64,000 nucleotides of DNA from Mauremys mutica (lineage: Eukaryota > Chordata > Testudines > Geoemydidae): the NCBI RefSeq assembly GCF_020497125.1, contig NC_059087.1, positions 16,029,925 to 16,093,924 on the forward strand. The letters are read 5' to 3'. Below are positions 52,901-60,179 of this stretch, piece after piece. The translations under genes were made by a program, and so were the position numbers. Positions within the stretch are counted from its first letter, which is position 1. Each line of letters begins with the position of its first letter. Below the pieces are notes generated by a model that made no database searches, was not told where the DNA came from, and saw nothing but the letters and a program-made list of their open reading frames with translations.

Positions 52901-55900
52901 CAGATCAATGAAACATTTCATTCAGAGGCTATACACATACTCTGGGAGAGGGGGAGGGGGAGGGAATGGGATGGTTATAAAACAGGGGTGGGCAAACTTT
53001 TTGGCCCAAAGGCCACATCTGGGATGGAAATTGTATGGAGGGCCAAGAATGCTCATGAAATTGGGGTTGGGGTGTGGGAGAGGGTGAGAGCTCTGGCTGG
53101 GGGGGATGGGGGCTCTGAGGTGGGGCCAGAAATGAGGAGTTCAGGGTGCGGGAGGGGGCTCCGGGCTGGGGCAGGGAGGGCTGGGTGTTGGGGGGTGTGA
53201 GGGCTCTGACTGGGGATGCAGGCTCTGGTGTGGAGCTGGGGATGAGGGGGTTGGGGTGTAGGAGGGTGCTCTGGGCTGAGGCCAAGGGGTTTGGAGGGTG
53301 GGAGGGAGATCAGGGCTGGGGCAGGGGATTTGGGCACGGGGGTGTGGCTCAGGGGTGCAGGCTCCAGGCGGCACTTACCTCAAGCGGCTCCTAGCAGTGG
53401 TATGTCCCCCCTCCTACACTGATGAATACACAGCCAATGGGAGCTGCAGGGGTGGCACTTGGGGTGGGGGCAGTGTGTGGAGTGGAGCCCCTTGGCTGCC
53501 CCTATGCATAGGAGCTGGAGGAGAGACATGCTGCTGCTTCTGGGAACCAAGCGGAGCAGCCACCAACCCTGCTCCCCAGCTGGAGCGGGGCAAGCCCCAG
53601 ACCCCGCTCCTCAACAGGAGCTCAAGGGCTGGATTAAAACGGTTGGCAGCCCGGATGCAGCCCACGGGCCGTACTTTGCCCATCCCTGTTATAAAAGCTC
53701 CAGTGTGAAATAAAACAAGCCCCTAGCTTAATGGCTCATGGGTAAATGCTTGTAAAGATGCTAACCTATCCAGACAAGAATCTGCATACAGTATTATAGA
53801 TATATACACACACACACACATCTGTCCTTCAGAAAAACTCATGATGAAAGCTGGCACTTTACACACACACAGAACTGTCAAGAGTATTTATCACTGTCCA
53901 CAAAGAAAAGCTGCATGTTTCTGAATAATGATTTACATTTGGAATTGAATAGTCAGGAAATGAGCCCAGGGGCAGCTCTATGTTTTTTGCCGCCCCAAGC
54001 ACAGCAGTCAGGCGACCTTTGGCGACTTGCCTGCGGGAGGTCCGCTGGTCATGCGGATTCAGCGGCATTTCTGCGGGTGATCTGCTGGTCCCGCACCTTC
54101 GGGGTACCCGCCGCCGAAGCCGCGGGACCAGTGGACCTCCCTCAGGCATGGCGCCAAAGGCTGCCTGACTGCTGCCCTCACAGCAACCGGCACGCTGCCC
54201 CCCCATGGCTTGCCGCCCCAGGCATGTGCTTGCTGCACTGGTGCCTGGAGCCACCCCTGAATGGGCCCAACCCTTAGGTCTGGGTCCCTGGCTCCGAGCT
54301 CATAGTTGGTGTCAGTGTTCACTCTAATATTTTACATCCATGGGTGGAATGAATTTTGTTATGTGCAACAATATGGAGGTGATGTGTGATGGGGGTGGGG
54401 CCAAAGGGTTCAGCATGCAGGAGGGGGCTCAGGACTAGGGCAGAGGGATGAGGGCTCTGGCTGGGGGTGCAGGCTCTGGGGTGGAGCTGGTGATGAGGGG
54501 TTCAGGGTGCAGGAGGGGGCTCAGGGCTTGGGCTGAGGGTTGGGTGCAGCGGGTGAGGGCTCTGGCTAGTGGTGAAAGCTCTGGGGTGGGGCCAGAGATG
54601 AGGGGTTTGGGATGCAGGACAGGGCTCAGAACTGGGGCAGAGGATTGGGGTGCGGGCTCTGGGGTGGGGCTGGGGACGAGGGGTTTGCGGTGCAGGCTGC
54701 CCTGGTGCTGCGGCAGGGGGAGAGGACTCTCTCACTCAGTAGCTCGGGGCCGGGTGAGAGGTGCCTCTCCCCGCCTGTGCAGCCCTTGATAGTCTGCAGC
54801 TTACAGAAAACTTAGGTTGGTGTCTGTATTTGGCCCACTGATGAATACCCCAAAATCAGGTCCAGATTTCAAACTAAGTTTCTGAGTGTTCAAAGCTGGG
54901 CTTTAATTCCTCCCATCACTGAGATACAATGCCTGATGCTCTTCTGACTTATACAGATATAATGGTATCCATCTCCACAGAGCTACTCCAGTGTCATTAC
55001 AGTAACTGACCTATTAGAGAACATCCTCGTCTGAAGTCCTGCAATGTTCCCTTATAACACTGTTTGGCTCCCCCGCTCCACCCGTCCAGTGCACCTGCCA
55101 GGGACTGGGTGGGAGTGTGGGGGCGTGCCCCGTTCCGCCCACCCAGCATTCCAGCCAGGGAGTGGGCAAGCCCCTGTGCTCTGAGCCCGCTCCCCAGATT
55201 GCCACGTGGGCGGAATGGGGCAATGATTCCCAGCCAATGGGAGCTTTGGAGCTGGCACTTATGGAGGGAGCAGCGCGTGGAGCCCCCTGGCCTCCCCTCC
55301 CCCTAGGAGCTTGATGGATGTGCCGGCCCGAGCCGGGTAGGGAGCCTGCCAGCCGCACCAACCCTCCCCCAGCACCAGCAGTGGTCGCACGCCACGGCCC
55401 AGCCCTCCCCCACAGCACCAGCGGGGGTCCCGGACCATCCACCCCCCAGCACCTGCGGCCCCCAGCCCAAGTTTTAATCAGAGGTATATGGTAAAAGTCA
55501 TGGACAGGTCACGGGCTCTGAATTTTTGTTTACTGCCCATAACCTGTCCGTGACTTTAACTAAAAACACCCATGACTAAAATGTAGCCTTAATGATTGGG
55601 CATCCTAGGCAGGGACGCTTGGGTCTCCAAGAGCATTAGCACAAGGAAATTGATCATACAGCACATTTGGAAACCAATCCTGCACCAGGAATCAATAGGA
55701 GCCTTGCCATGGATTTAAAATGGGAGTAGGATTGGACTTCTAGGGTAAAATATTCAGAATTACTCAACATTGGACTATCTCTGCTCCCATTGACATCAGT
55801 GAGTGCTGAGTACTTTTGAAAATTCCACATCTAAAAACATAATCCCTGATCATGGGGTTGCCTCCCTGACCATCTTGGCTAATAGTCATTGGTGGACCTA

Positions 55901-58900
55901 TCCTCCATGAACTTATCTTGTTCTTTTTTGACCCCAGTTATACTTTTGGCCATCGCAATATCCCATGGCAATGAGTTCCACAGGTTAATTGTGCACCGTA
56001 TGGAAAAAGTACATCTTCTTGTTGGTTTTAAATTTCTATTAATTTCATTGAGTGATCCCTGGTATCTGTACTGTGGGAAAGGGTAAATAACTCTTCTCTA
56101 TTCAACTTTTCTACACCATTCATGATTGTATAAACCTCTGTCATATCTCCCTTTAGCCATTTCTTTTCTAAGATGAACAGCCCTAATCTTCCTAGTCTCT
56201 CCTCCTATGGAAGCTGTTCCATACCCTTGATCATTTTTGTTGCCCTTCTCTGAACCTTTCACAGTTGCACTATATCTTTTTTGAGATGGGGCAACCAGAA
56301 CTGGACACAGTATTCAAGGTGAGGGCAGACCATGGATTTATATAGTGGTATTATGATATTTTATGTCTTATTTTCTATTCCTTTCCTAATAGTCTTTTCA
56401 ACTGCTGCTGTGCACTGAGTGGAAGTTATCAGAGAACCATCTACAGTGATTCCAAGATCTCACTCTTGAGTGGTAACTGCTAATTTAGAACCCATCATTA
56501 TAGATGGGATTATTTTTTCCAATGGCCATCAGTTTGTACTTACCACTGCTGAATTTCATCTGCCCTTTTGTTGCCCAGTCACCCAATTTTTTTAGATCCT
56601 GCTGCAAGTCTTAGCAGACGGTTTGGACTTAACTATCTTGAATAATTTTGTACCATCTGCAAACTTTGCTACTTCACTATTCACTCCCTTTTCCAGATCA
56701 TTAATGAATACGTTGACGGCACAGGCCCCAATACAGATCCTTGGGGAACCCTGCTGTTTACCTCTCTCCATTGTTAAAACTGACCTATCTGCATAGCTGG
56801 CTCAACTCTTGTTCTCCTCTCAGATGAACCACAAGTAGTGGGAGTTAGAAGTCTTGGATTTTATTCCTTGTTAGTCACCAGGAGTCAAATTTTCAAAGAT
56901 ATGCATGCACCTAAAGGAAGATAGATACCTAGGGTGGGATCCACAAAGGGAGGTAGGCAACTAACTCTTGTTTTTAGGCACCAAAGTCCTGTTTTTTCGG
57001 TACCACTGCAATACACAAAACTCACACTCAGCTGCCGCCTAGCCCTGTAGGCACCTAAACTCATTTGGTGCCTATGTTTTTGCCTCTGGGCATATGCACG
57101 GCAATCTCACTCTAGGCATCGGGTAACTACCTCCCACCTGAGCCTGCGCACATGCCTCGTGGTAGGTGTCCAGACACCTATCTCCCACCTAAGCTCCAGA
57201 GCGATTAACAGACTCAAAGATATAGGCACTTGGCCACCTAAATCACATGCAGGGATGTGATCCAGTAGGCATGCTTAGAGGCAGGGCTTAGCAATCACTC
57301 CTCTGGTCAGCATCTCCCATTAGCTACTTTAGGCGGATCCGCACCTAGCCTACTGACTTTGTGGATTGCAGTCTAAGGCGCCTATGTCTCCTCATTCATT
57401 GTGTAGGCACCTAACTCATGCTGTGTGAATGGCAGTGTTGTTCCTGTGATTTTCTAGATGCCTAAGTCCCTTCATGGATCCTGCTTCTATGGGTTTTTAA
57501 AAGAGCTTAGTCGTCTAACTCCTATTGACTTAAATGGGAGTTAGGCCCCAGGTGCTTTTGGAGATAGCAGTTGCCTATCTGCATCTTTAGGAACCTAAAT
57601 AGGGTTGAAAATTTAGCCCCATATGACCTTGGAGGCAAATTATTAACCTCACTGTGAGTTAACCCTTAAACTTGGTAATAATATTTACCTTAATCACTTA
57701 ACCTTGATAATAATATTCAGGGCCGTCCGGAGGGGAGGGGGGGCAAGTGGGGCAATTTGCCCCAGGCCCCGGGCCCCACAGGGGCCCCCACAAGAATATA
57801 GTATTCTATAGTATTGCAACTTTTTTTTATGGAAGGGACCCCCGAAATTGCTTTGCCCCAGGCCCCTGAATCCTCTGGGCGGCCCTGATAATATTTACCT
57901 TGAACAGTGTTTGTAAAGGCCTCTGAGATCGGCAGCTGAAAGAAGCTATATAAATAGAATATGTTTATCACTGGCTCCTGTCTGGGAAGAAATAGCATCA
58001 CTTGCATGAGCAGTTACACTACTTGGCTCATTCAAGGGAACAATGAAGAGAAGGTACTGAATGCAGGTGAGAAAATGCACTTTGCAAGGGGCAGGGAGCC
58101 TTTCGTTTTGTGACCTCCCCCAAAACAGGCTCTGTTGCAAGCTGTGTGTGAATGACTATTGGAACAGGGACAAAGTGAGGCAGTAATTCTCTCATTTTGA
58201 TGGTTTAAAAGAAATAGCCATGGCGTCGTTTCCATAACAATAAACAAACAGTTTTTAAACTGTTCAATCAGCTATGCACCAGCACTATATTAAACAGCCA
58301 TTTCTTTTACAATATATTTAAAAAAACCCACTCTAACAAAGGCCTTAATCATTATCTTTTTTAGTGTTCAGTGCTACTGTGTTTGTTCTAAGCCTGCTGG
58401 AGTGAATCGCTGTTTTAATGCAGCCGCTTTCAGAAGCTCAGCCCTCCACTGCACCGTGCTCAGCTGCCTATTGTGAAGGCAATGACTTAAATCCAATGTG
58501 CCAGCATGACACAGGGGATACTAATCGCAATCACATCAGTCTGGCTATCTTCTCAATGAGAGCTACGTTATCCAGTGCCAGGCCCCAGATTACCAATTCA
58601 AGCAAGTACAAGGAGAAAAAAAAACCCTTTCCATTTCAGAAACTGACGGAGCGTATCCACGACTTAGCTACATCCCCGCATTTACAGCCAGCTGAGGATA
58701 AAAATGGGAGGGGGAACGAAACAAGTGGCATATGTGCTGCTTCGGAAACCCGACTGTTTGCCTTGGCTTATTTTTTACCCCCATCCCCCATTACCTCGTG
58801 GAAAAACTCCAGGGTCCATGAACGTCGCCATGCTGAAGTTTGCAAGTACGAACAAGAACACGAGCCCATTGTACACAGGGATGGCTGGGGAGATGGCTCT

Positions 58901-58916
58901 TGTTAACCAGGGGCAC
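25735..58916 (-). CDS. ZDHHC8: ZDHHC8-like palmitoyltransferase, exons 2-11 (join of ten exons)
   Basis: DHHC-family S-acyltransferases attach palmitate to cysteines of target proteins through an acyl-enzyme on the DHHC cysteine; ZDHHC5 and ZDHHC8 act on membranes including the plasma membrane and neuronal compartments (family knowledge). Coding segments in transcript order: 58916-58795, 52320-52163, 49351-49179, 46427-46325, 41640-41549, 39609-39477, 38466-38349, 37456-37347, 34383-33347, 25918-25735. They total 2230 nt, every junction keeps frame, and they encode 742 residues plus stop. Adding about 35 residues for the missing exon 1 gives about 777, close to human ZDHHC8 as I recall it (765). 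Stretches such as [20 protein letters not shown] and [15 protein letters not shown] fit ZDHHC8 better than ZDHHC5. All splice sites are GT/AG. Exon 1, promoter and first membrane helix lie outside the window. A lineage-specific ZDHHC8 paralogue cannot be excluded without synteny. Confidence 0.95.
27225..27310 (+). repeat. possible tRNA-derived SINE head
   Basis: Has a pol III box-A-like stretch ('taactcaagtgggagag') and a box-B-like 'ggttcaaactc' at suitable spacing, within degraded sequence. Not a functional tRNA: no acceptor stem was found. Confidence 0.4.
27503..27743. mobile_element. hAT-like MITE, family A (copy 2) with target duplication
   Basis: Perfect 8-bp duplication CTTTTAGA (27495-27502 and 27744-27751). 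The ends CAGGGCCGGCTCCAG and CTGGAGCCGGCCCTG are exact inverted repeats except at the inner edge. Confidence 0.92.
28251..28520. mobile_element. possible hAT-like MITE remnant
   Basis: The left end 'ttaggctgtgcctgcacta' resembles the 'ggctatgtctacact' type of reptile MITE, and internal 'tatcccaccgttcccagaat' also fits. The right end was not found. Confidence 0.35.
30451..30745 (-). mobile_element. CR1 LINE 3' end, antisense, with internal duplication
   Basis: The plus strand starts 'tcatagaatcatagaatgtc', then 'gaagggacctcaggaggtca', 'tctagtccaactccctgctc' and 'agtgaaaaagtttttcctaa', which is the reverse complement of a CR1 3' end. A 34-bp block with 'tatccaacctaaacctcccc' is present twice (about 30669-30702 and 30710-30743). 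Confidence 0.9.
31879..32426. mobile_element. non-autonomous DNA transposon with GC-rich interior
   Basis: Ends TAAGGCTACG and CGCAGCCTTA are inverted. The flanks TTCATGAA (31871-31878) and ATCATGAA (32427-32434) form an 8-bp duplication with one mismatch. Subterminal 'gtcacggacaggttacggg' and 'cacggaatatgtgacttccg' are characteristic. An inverted relative ends at 55591. Overlapping ORFs of up to 168 codons are products of its GC-rich core. Confidence 0.75.
33347..34383 (-). CDS. ZDHHC8: ZDHHC8 exon 10 (large Ser/Pro-rich tail exon)
   Basis: 1037 nt: 345 codons plus two bases, the largest exon. Landmarks in order are [102 protein letters not shown] and [13 protein letters not shown]. The tail is rich in Ser, Thr and Pro, predicted disordered, and likely phosphorylated; this agrees with ZDHHC8 order throughout. 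The donor GTATGG splits an Arg codon completed 7.4 kb away. If unspliced, translation would add only YGLLK after that Arg before a stop. Antisense and alternative-frame ORFs here are shadows. Confidence 0.97.
34384..37346 (-). other. ZDHHC8 intron 9
   Basis: Contains a possible plus-strand MIR piece at 34535-34660 and a palindromic MITE remnant at about 34855-34985 with the 'ggtgctgagcatccc' motif. The rest is unassigned; no other exon is seen. Confidence 0.5.
37347..37456 (-). CDS. ZDHHC8: ZDHHC8 exon 9 (cytoplasmic tail)
   Basis: 110 nt: two leading bases plus 36 codons, ending in phase 0. It encodes (E)[20 protein letters not shown] then [30 protein letters not shown] is a hallmark of ZDHHC5/8 tails. 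Acceptor TTTTTCCAG, donor GTGAGC. The surrounding introns are 892 bp upstream and 2963 bp downstream. Confidence 0.94.
37581..37705. mobile_element. short palindromic MITE in intron 8
   Basis: Left 'cagtcctgcaaag' and right 'cgttgcaggattgg' ends are inverted, with 'cccactgcagtcaatggaat' inside. Diverged. Confidence 0.5.
38349..38466 (-). CDS. ZDHHC8: ZDHHC8 exon 8 (cytoplasmic tail, Pro-rich)
   Basis: 118 nt: 39 codons plus one base. It encodes [20 protein letters not shown] and [19 protein letters not shown]. It matches the family's SKGSLD...PPLPPK segment, with PPLPP a possible SH3-type ligand. Acceptor TATTTTCAG, donor GTATGG. It lies about 80 bp from a long-inverted-repeat element in the upstream intron (38547-38785). 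Confidence 0.92.
38547..38785. mobile_element. MITE with long terminal inverted repeats in intron 7
   Basis: About 50-55 bp at each end are inverted copies. The left end runs from 'acttttctacactgggaaat' to 'gtgtgttaacgaacatg'. The right end, reverse-complemented, runs from 'acttctctgcccggggaaat' to 'gtgtgttaacgaacatg'. The transcript could form a long stem about 80 nt upstream of exon 8. Confidence 0.8.
38895..39065 (-). repeat. MIR/CORE-SINE copy, antisense
   Basis: Reads 'cagcactttactaaggtaaa', 'atacaaatagaaagtgagat' and 'gttgcactgccagaggtagg' then 'gacccgaattctcctgggtg', the reverse order of a MIR. Confidence 0.5.
39477..39609 (-). CDS. ZDHHC8: ZDHHC8 exon 7 (start of cytoplasmic tail)
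   Basis: 133 nt: one leading base plus 44 codons, ending in phase 0. It encodes [20 protein letters not shown] then [20 protein letters not shown] and NRSK. The KPPFLRPE..., KISDNG and RSKSKGSL-like landmarks are shared by ZDHHC5 and ZDHHC8, and the YIVEP opening resembles ZDHHC8. Acceptor AATCAG, donor GTAAAG. Confidence 0.93.
41549..41640 (-). CDS. ZDHHC8: ZDHHC8 exon 6 (post-membrane conserved segment)
   Basis: 92 nt: 30 codons plus two bases. It encodes [20 protein letters not shown] and [10 protein letters not shown], and ends in a split Arg codon (AG+G). The asparagine of GGVNPFT fits the conserved PaCCT-type region after the last membrane helix in DHHC proteins. The CCG cysteine cluster is a known accessory palmitoylation site in ZDHHC5/8-type enzymes (family knowledge). 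Acceptor TTTTCCAG, donor GTAAGG. Confidence 0.95.
42095..42270 (-). mobile_element. old CR1/L3-like LINE fragment
   Basis: Matches the common amniote stretch 'gagaccaatggttcatctag', 'cagcagtggccaatcctaat' and 'gggcagttatggaattat'. Related pieces are at 55860-56775 and 62268-62440. Confidence 0.5.
42632..42795 (-). repeat. tRNA-headed SINE with CR1-like tail, antisense
   Basis: The plus strand begins with the CR1-like tail ('gaagggacctcatctagtcc') and ends with a tRNA-derived head read in reverse ('caatgctcaaaccactgagc' then 'tatccct'). It is the same family as the plus-strand copy at 47760-47920. Confidence 0.8.
42930..43155 (+). repeat. MIR/CORE-SINE copy
   Basis: Full-length-like MIR order: 'tgtattcctggctcagccac', 'cctgatgccagaccttgag', 'catttgtaatacaaggataa' and 'aagcactttgagatcctcag'. 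Confidence 0.75.
44290..45250 (+). mobile_element. decayed L2-type LINE (RT fragment)
   Basis: Reading frames on the plus strand give a degraded RT active site ([11 protein letters not shown], where L2 elements have YADDTQLYL), then [20 protein letters not shown]. Further along comes [15 protein letters not shown] followed by [20 protein letters not shown] sequence. Several stops and frame changes; inactive. Confidence 0.75.
46325..46427 (-). CDS. ZDHHC8: ZDHHC8 exon 5 (membrane segment 4 and TTxE-type motif)
   Basis: 103 nt: one leading base plus 34 codons. It encodes [20 protein letters not shown], a hydrophobic fourth membrane segment, followed by [18 protein letters not shown] corresponds to the conserved TTxE motif on the cytosolic side in DHHC enzymes. 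The acceptor is GATGTAG, with a weak pyrimidine tract, and the donor is GTAAG. The unusual acceptor is supported by exact phase and by homology on both sides. Confidence 0.93.
46765..47074. mobile_element. hAT MITE (Charlie-like ends) with exact target duplication
   Basis: Starts CAGGGGTCGGCAACCT and ends AGTTGCCTACCCCTG. Flanked by the exact 8-bp duplication CTCTAGTA (46757-46764 and 47075-47082). The interior is AT-rich. It lies in intron 4, upstream of exon 5. Confidence 0.93.
47760..47920 (+). repeat. tRNA-headed SINE with CR1-like tail
   Basis: tRNA-derived 'aatgcattggcctgctaaac' and 'gttgtgagctcaatccttga', then 'ggctggactcgatgaccttt' and 'caaggtcccttacagttcta', a CR1-like 3' tail. The first part of the tRNA head is degraded. 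Confidence 0.8.
48226..48412. mobile_element. Penelope-like element fragment, inverted dimer with hammerhead core
   Basis: The left half reads 'tttcagagtagcagccgtgt', 'tagtctgtatccgcaaaaac' and 'ccaccttagagactaacaaa', which is antisense. The right half contains 'gcataagatgcat' followed by CTGATGA (48351-48357), a 6-bp stem with a TGTA loop, GAAA (48375-48378) and GCTTATGC. CTGATGA-stem-GAAA is the conserved hammerhead ribozyme core known in Penelope-like retroelements. Confidence 0.7.
49179..49351 (-). CDS. ZDHHC8: ZDHHC8 exon 4 (DHHC catalytic motif and membrane segment 3)
   Basis: 173 nt: 57 codons plus two bases. It starts [20 protein letters not shown]; the catalytic cysteine codon is at 49334-49336. 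A hydrophobic segment [20 protein letters not shown] follows (membrane segment 3), then [16 protein letters not shown] in the loop before segment 4. The acceptor is TTTACAAG and the donor GTATCC, with the split Thr codon (AC+C) completed by exon 5. Confidence 0.97.
52163..52320 (-). CDS. ZDHHC8: ZDHHC8 exon 3 (Cys-rich zinc-binding region)
   Basis: 158 nt, two leading bases plus 52 codons, ending in phase 0 at GTAAGT. An acidic start ([10 protein letters not shown]) is followed by [19 protein letters not shown] and then the Cys-rich block [18 protein letters not shown] and DNCVE. This contains the conserved zinc-ligand cysteines and histidine that precede the DHHC motif in this family. The acceptor is CGAGCAG. 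The catalytic DHHC itself is in the next exon. Confidence 0.96.
52983..53688. mobile_element. hAT-type element with G-rich minisatellite core
   Basis: Starts CAGGGGTGGGCAAACTTTTT and ends GTACTTTGCCCATCCCTG (imperfect inverted repeats). Flanked by the exact 8-bp duplication TTATAAAA (52975-52982 and 53689-53696). The core (about 53040-53370) is built of repeating 'gggctctgg.tgggg'-like units. ORFs over it, up to 136 codons, are by-products. Confidence 0.92.
53805..53820. repeat. CA microsatellite
   Basis: Short CA run after a TATA-rich stretch. Confidence 0.9.
53967..54259 (-). mobile_element. hAT-like MITE, family B (copy 3, inverted)
   Basis: Ends CAGGGGCAGCTCTA and TGGAGCCACCCCTG. Flanks AATGAGCC (53959-53966) and AATGGGCC (54260-54267) form an 8-bp duplication with one mismatch. 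The interior is the reverse complement of copies at 13033 and 19433, with extra 'cgcgggaccagtgg'-type segments. Confidence 0.85.
54310..54790. mobile_element. MITE-like element with G-rich minisatellite
   Basis: The left part 'gtgttcactctaatatttta' and 'gtgcaacaatatggaggtga' matches a common reptile DNA-element end. From about 54380 to 54700 a unit of roughly 100 bp with 'gggctctggctgggggtgca' and 'ggctctggggtgg' is repeated several times. The same type of unit is in the element at 52983-53688. The right end is uncertain. Confidence 0.6.
55060..55591 (-). mobile_element. relative of the 31879-32426 element, inverted and partial
   Basis: The right end 'catgactaaaatgtagcctta' region and 'aacctgtccgtgacttta' are the reverse complement of the start of the 31879 element. 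The GC-rich interior also resembles it. The left boundary was not identified. Confidence 0.6.
55860..56775 (-). mobile_element. old CR1-type LINE, antisense, about 0.9 kb
   Basis: The plus strand runs in the order of antisense CR1: 'caatgagttccacaggttaa', 'tctcctcctatggaagctgt', 'gaactggacacagtattcaa', 'tgatattttatgtcttattt', 'agatcctgctgcaagtctta', 'accatctgcaaactttgcta' and 'agatccttggggaaccctgc'. No intact frame remains. Confidence 0.8.
56936..57480. mobile_element. palindromic MITE ('aggcacctaa' family)
   Basis: Left 'gtgggatccacaaagggagg' and right, reverse-complemented, 'agcaggatccatgaagggac' are matching ends. The interior repeats 'taggcacctaa'-like motifs. A second piece with 'taactcctattgacttaaat' follows at about 57500-57610. 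Confidence 0.6.
57620..57955 (+). repeat. MIR fragment split by a younger MITE
   Basis: MIR-like sequence before ('gaccttggaggcaaattatt' and 'taataatatttacctt') and after ('ttgtaaaggcctctgagatc') the insertion at 57718-57887. The pieces are colinear across it. Confidence 0.55.
57718..57887. mobile_element. short hAT-like MITE with exact target duplication
   Basis: Starts CAGGGCCGTCCGGAGG and ends CCTCTGGGCGGCCCTG (inverted). Flanked by exact ATAATATT (57710-57717 and 57888-57895). It is inserted in a MIR. Confidence 0.92.
58795..58916 (-). CDS. ZDHHC8: ZDHHC8 exon 2 (luminal loop and membrane segment 2)
   Basis: 122 nt with one leading base completing a codon from exon 1 and one trailing base. 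It encodes 40 residues beginning [17 protein letters not shown], then the hydrophobic segment around [15 protein letters not shown], and ends DPGVFPR. The acceptor is TCTCTGCAG and the donor GTAATG. Reading through the donor soon leaves family homology. The missing upstream exon should supply the N-terminal cytoplasmic segment and membrane segment 1. Strongly family-like. Confidence 0.95.
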
Positions 58917-59506
58917 CTGCAGAGAGAAAGAATTACAGATGAGGACATTTTATGATGTAACAAGTAGCAGCTTCCTGTTCACAGCGTGCAAGCAGAGATG
59001 CACCATTACGAGCCCCCACAGGTCATACAGTGGTTGAATTTGTTACCTAGGAGTTGAAACAACTATTATGGCTGGTTTCAATGATCTACAGTGCATATTA
59101 TCTGCCCTTTGTAAAGCAGCATAGTTCTGTAGGGCAGAAAGGACTGAATTGTTTATTTGTAGAGTTCTTGTGTTATGGAGCAATCTTTTTTTTTTTTAAA
59201 TGACTTCACGTTTTCCTTTTTGTGTCACTGCTGCACCCTGACATGGCACTTCTGTAATCGGTGGCAAAGATTCTGCTTTCAGTCACTAAAACAGAATAAC
59301 TTTATGCCTTCAATTGGGGTTACTCCTGATTCCCACTGATGTTAATCAGAACTGAATCTCCCAATCTCCAGAGGATGTACAAATAGGAAAACAAATAATT
59401 TCCATCAAGCTCTTTTATTTCCTACTCTGTTCTCCCCAGTGAGAGCCCTTAAGTCTGTAAATATCACTCCTGGAAATCATTGCAAAACCTCTTTCTATGA
59501 GGGAAG

Positions 59507-59743
59507 CAGGGCCGGCTCCGGCACCAGCTCAGCAAGCGGGTGCTTGGGGCGGCTAAGCGGAAGGGGCGGCATGCTGGGCTCTTCAGCAGTAATTCGGCAG
59601 CGAGTCCCTCGGTCTCTCTCAGAGGGAAGGACCTGCCGCCGAATTGCCACCGAAGAAGAAAGCAGCGCGGTGCAGCTGCCGCCGATCACAATTGCAGCAT
59701 CCTCCCTGCCGCTTGGTGTGGCAAAAATCCTGGAGCTGGCCTG
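59507..59743. mobile_element. hAT-like MITE, family A (copy 3)
   Basis: Starts CAGGGCCGGCTCCGG and ends CTGGAGCTGGCCTG, with the same interior order as the other family A copies. Ends are more mutated and no target duplication remains. Confidence 0.8.
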
Positions 59744-60179
59744 GGCGGGGAGGGAGGGGGGAAGTACAGGGTAAAAAGCTTTAGTTAAAACGTGTGTTAG
59801 CTCTGCAGGGGCCAACAGAATGCAAGTATGGTACTTAAAATACTGTGCATAGCATATGCCATGTAAACTGTTTTCCAGAAGAAAAGAGATTTGTAAAGAG
59901 TGTATAACTAATGAGTCAAGAAGACACAGGAAGGCTGTTCTAGCTGCAAATGAGAAGGCTCTTGCACTAAGGGGGATGGGAGTACCAGAGCAGAACACAA
60001 ATAACTTCCCTGCTACATAGACTATACTTCAGATGATTTTCCTTGATAAAGGAATTTATAGCCCCTTGTAAATTTGACTCTGAAACCTAAACCAAGTTTA
60101 TTTTTCTCCATTGTGTATATAGAGGTTTGTCATTGTAGGGTTCCTAGGAAGCTTACCTCCTAAAGAAAACTCCTGAAGA

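Larger units (their letters stand above)
52321..58794 (-). other. ZDHHC8 intron 2 (6.5 kb), rich in DNA-transposon copies
   Basis: Holds, in plus order, a hAT element with minisatellite core, an inverted family B MITE, a second minisatellite-bearing element, part of the 31879-type element, an old antisense LINE, palindromic MITEs and a MIR split by a MITE. No additional exon is recognised. Confidence 0.6.

Noticed and set aside
58418..58906. 162-codon plus-strand open frame overlapping ZDHHC8 exon 2
   Set aside because: Antisense to a conserved exon, no recognisable domain; the minus-strand exon explains the conservation.
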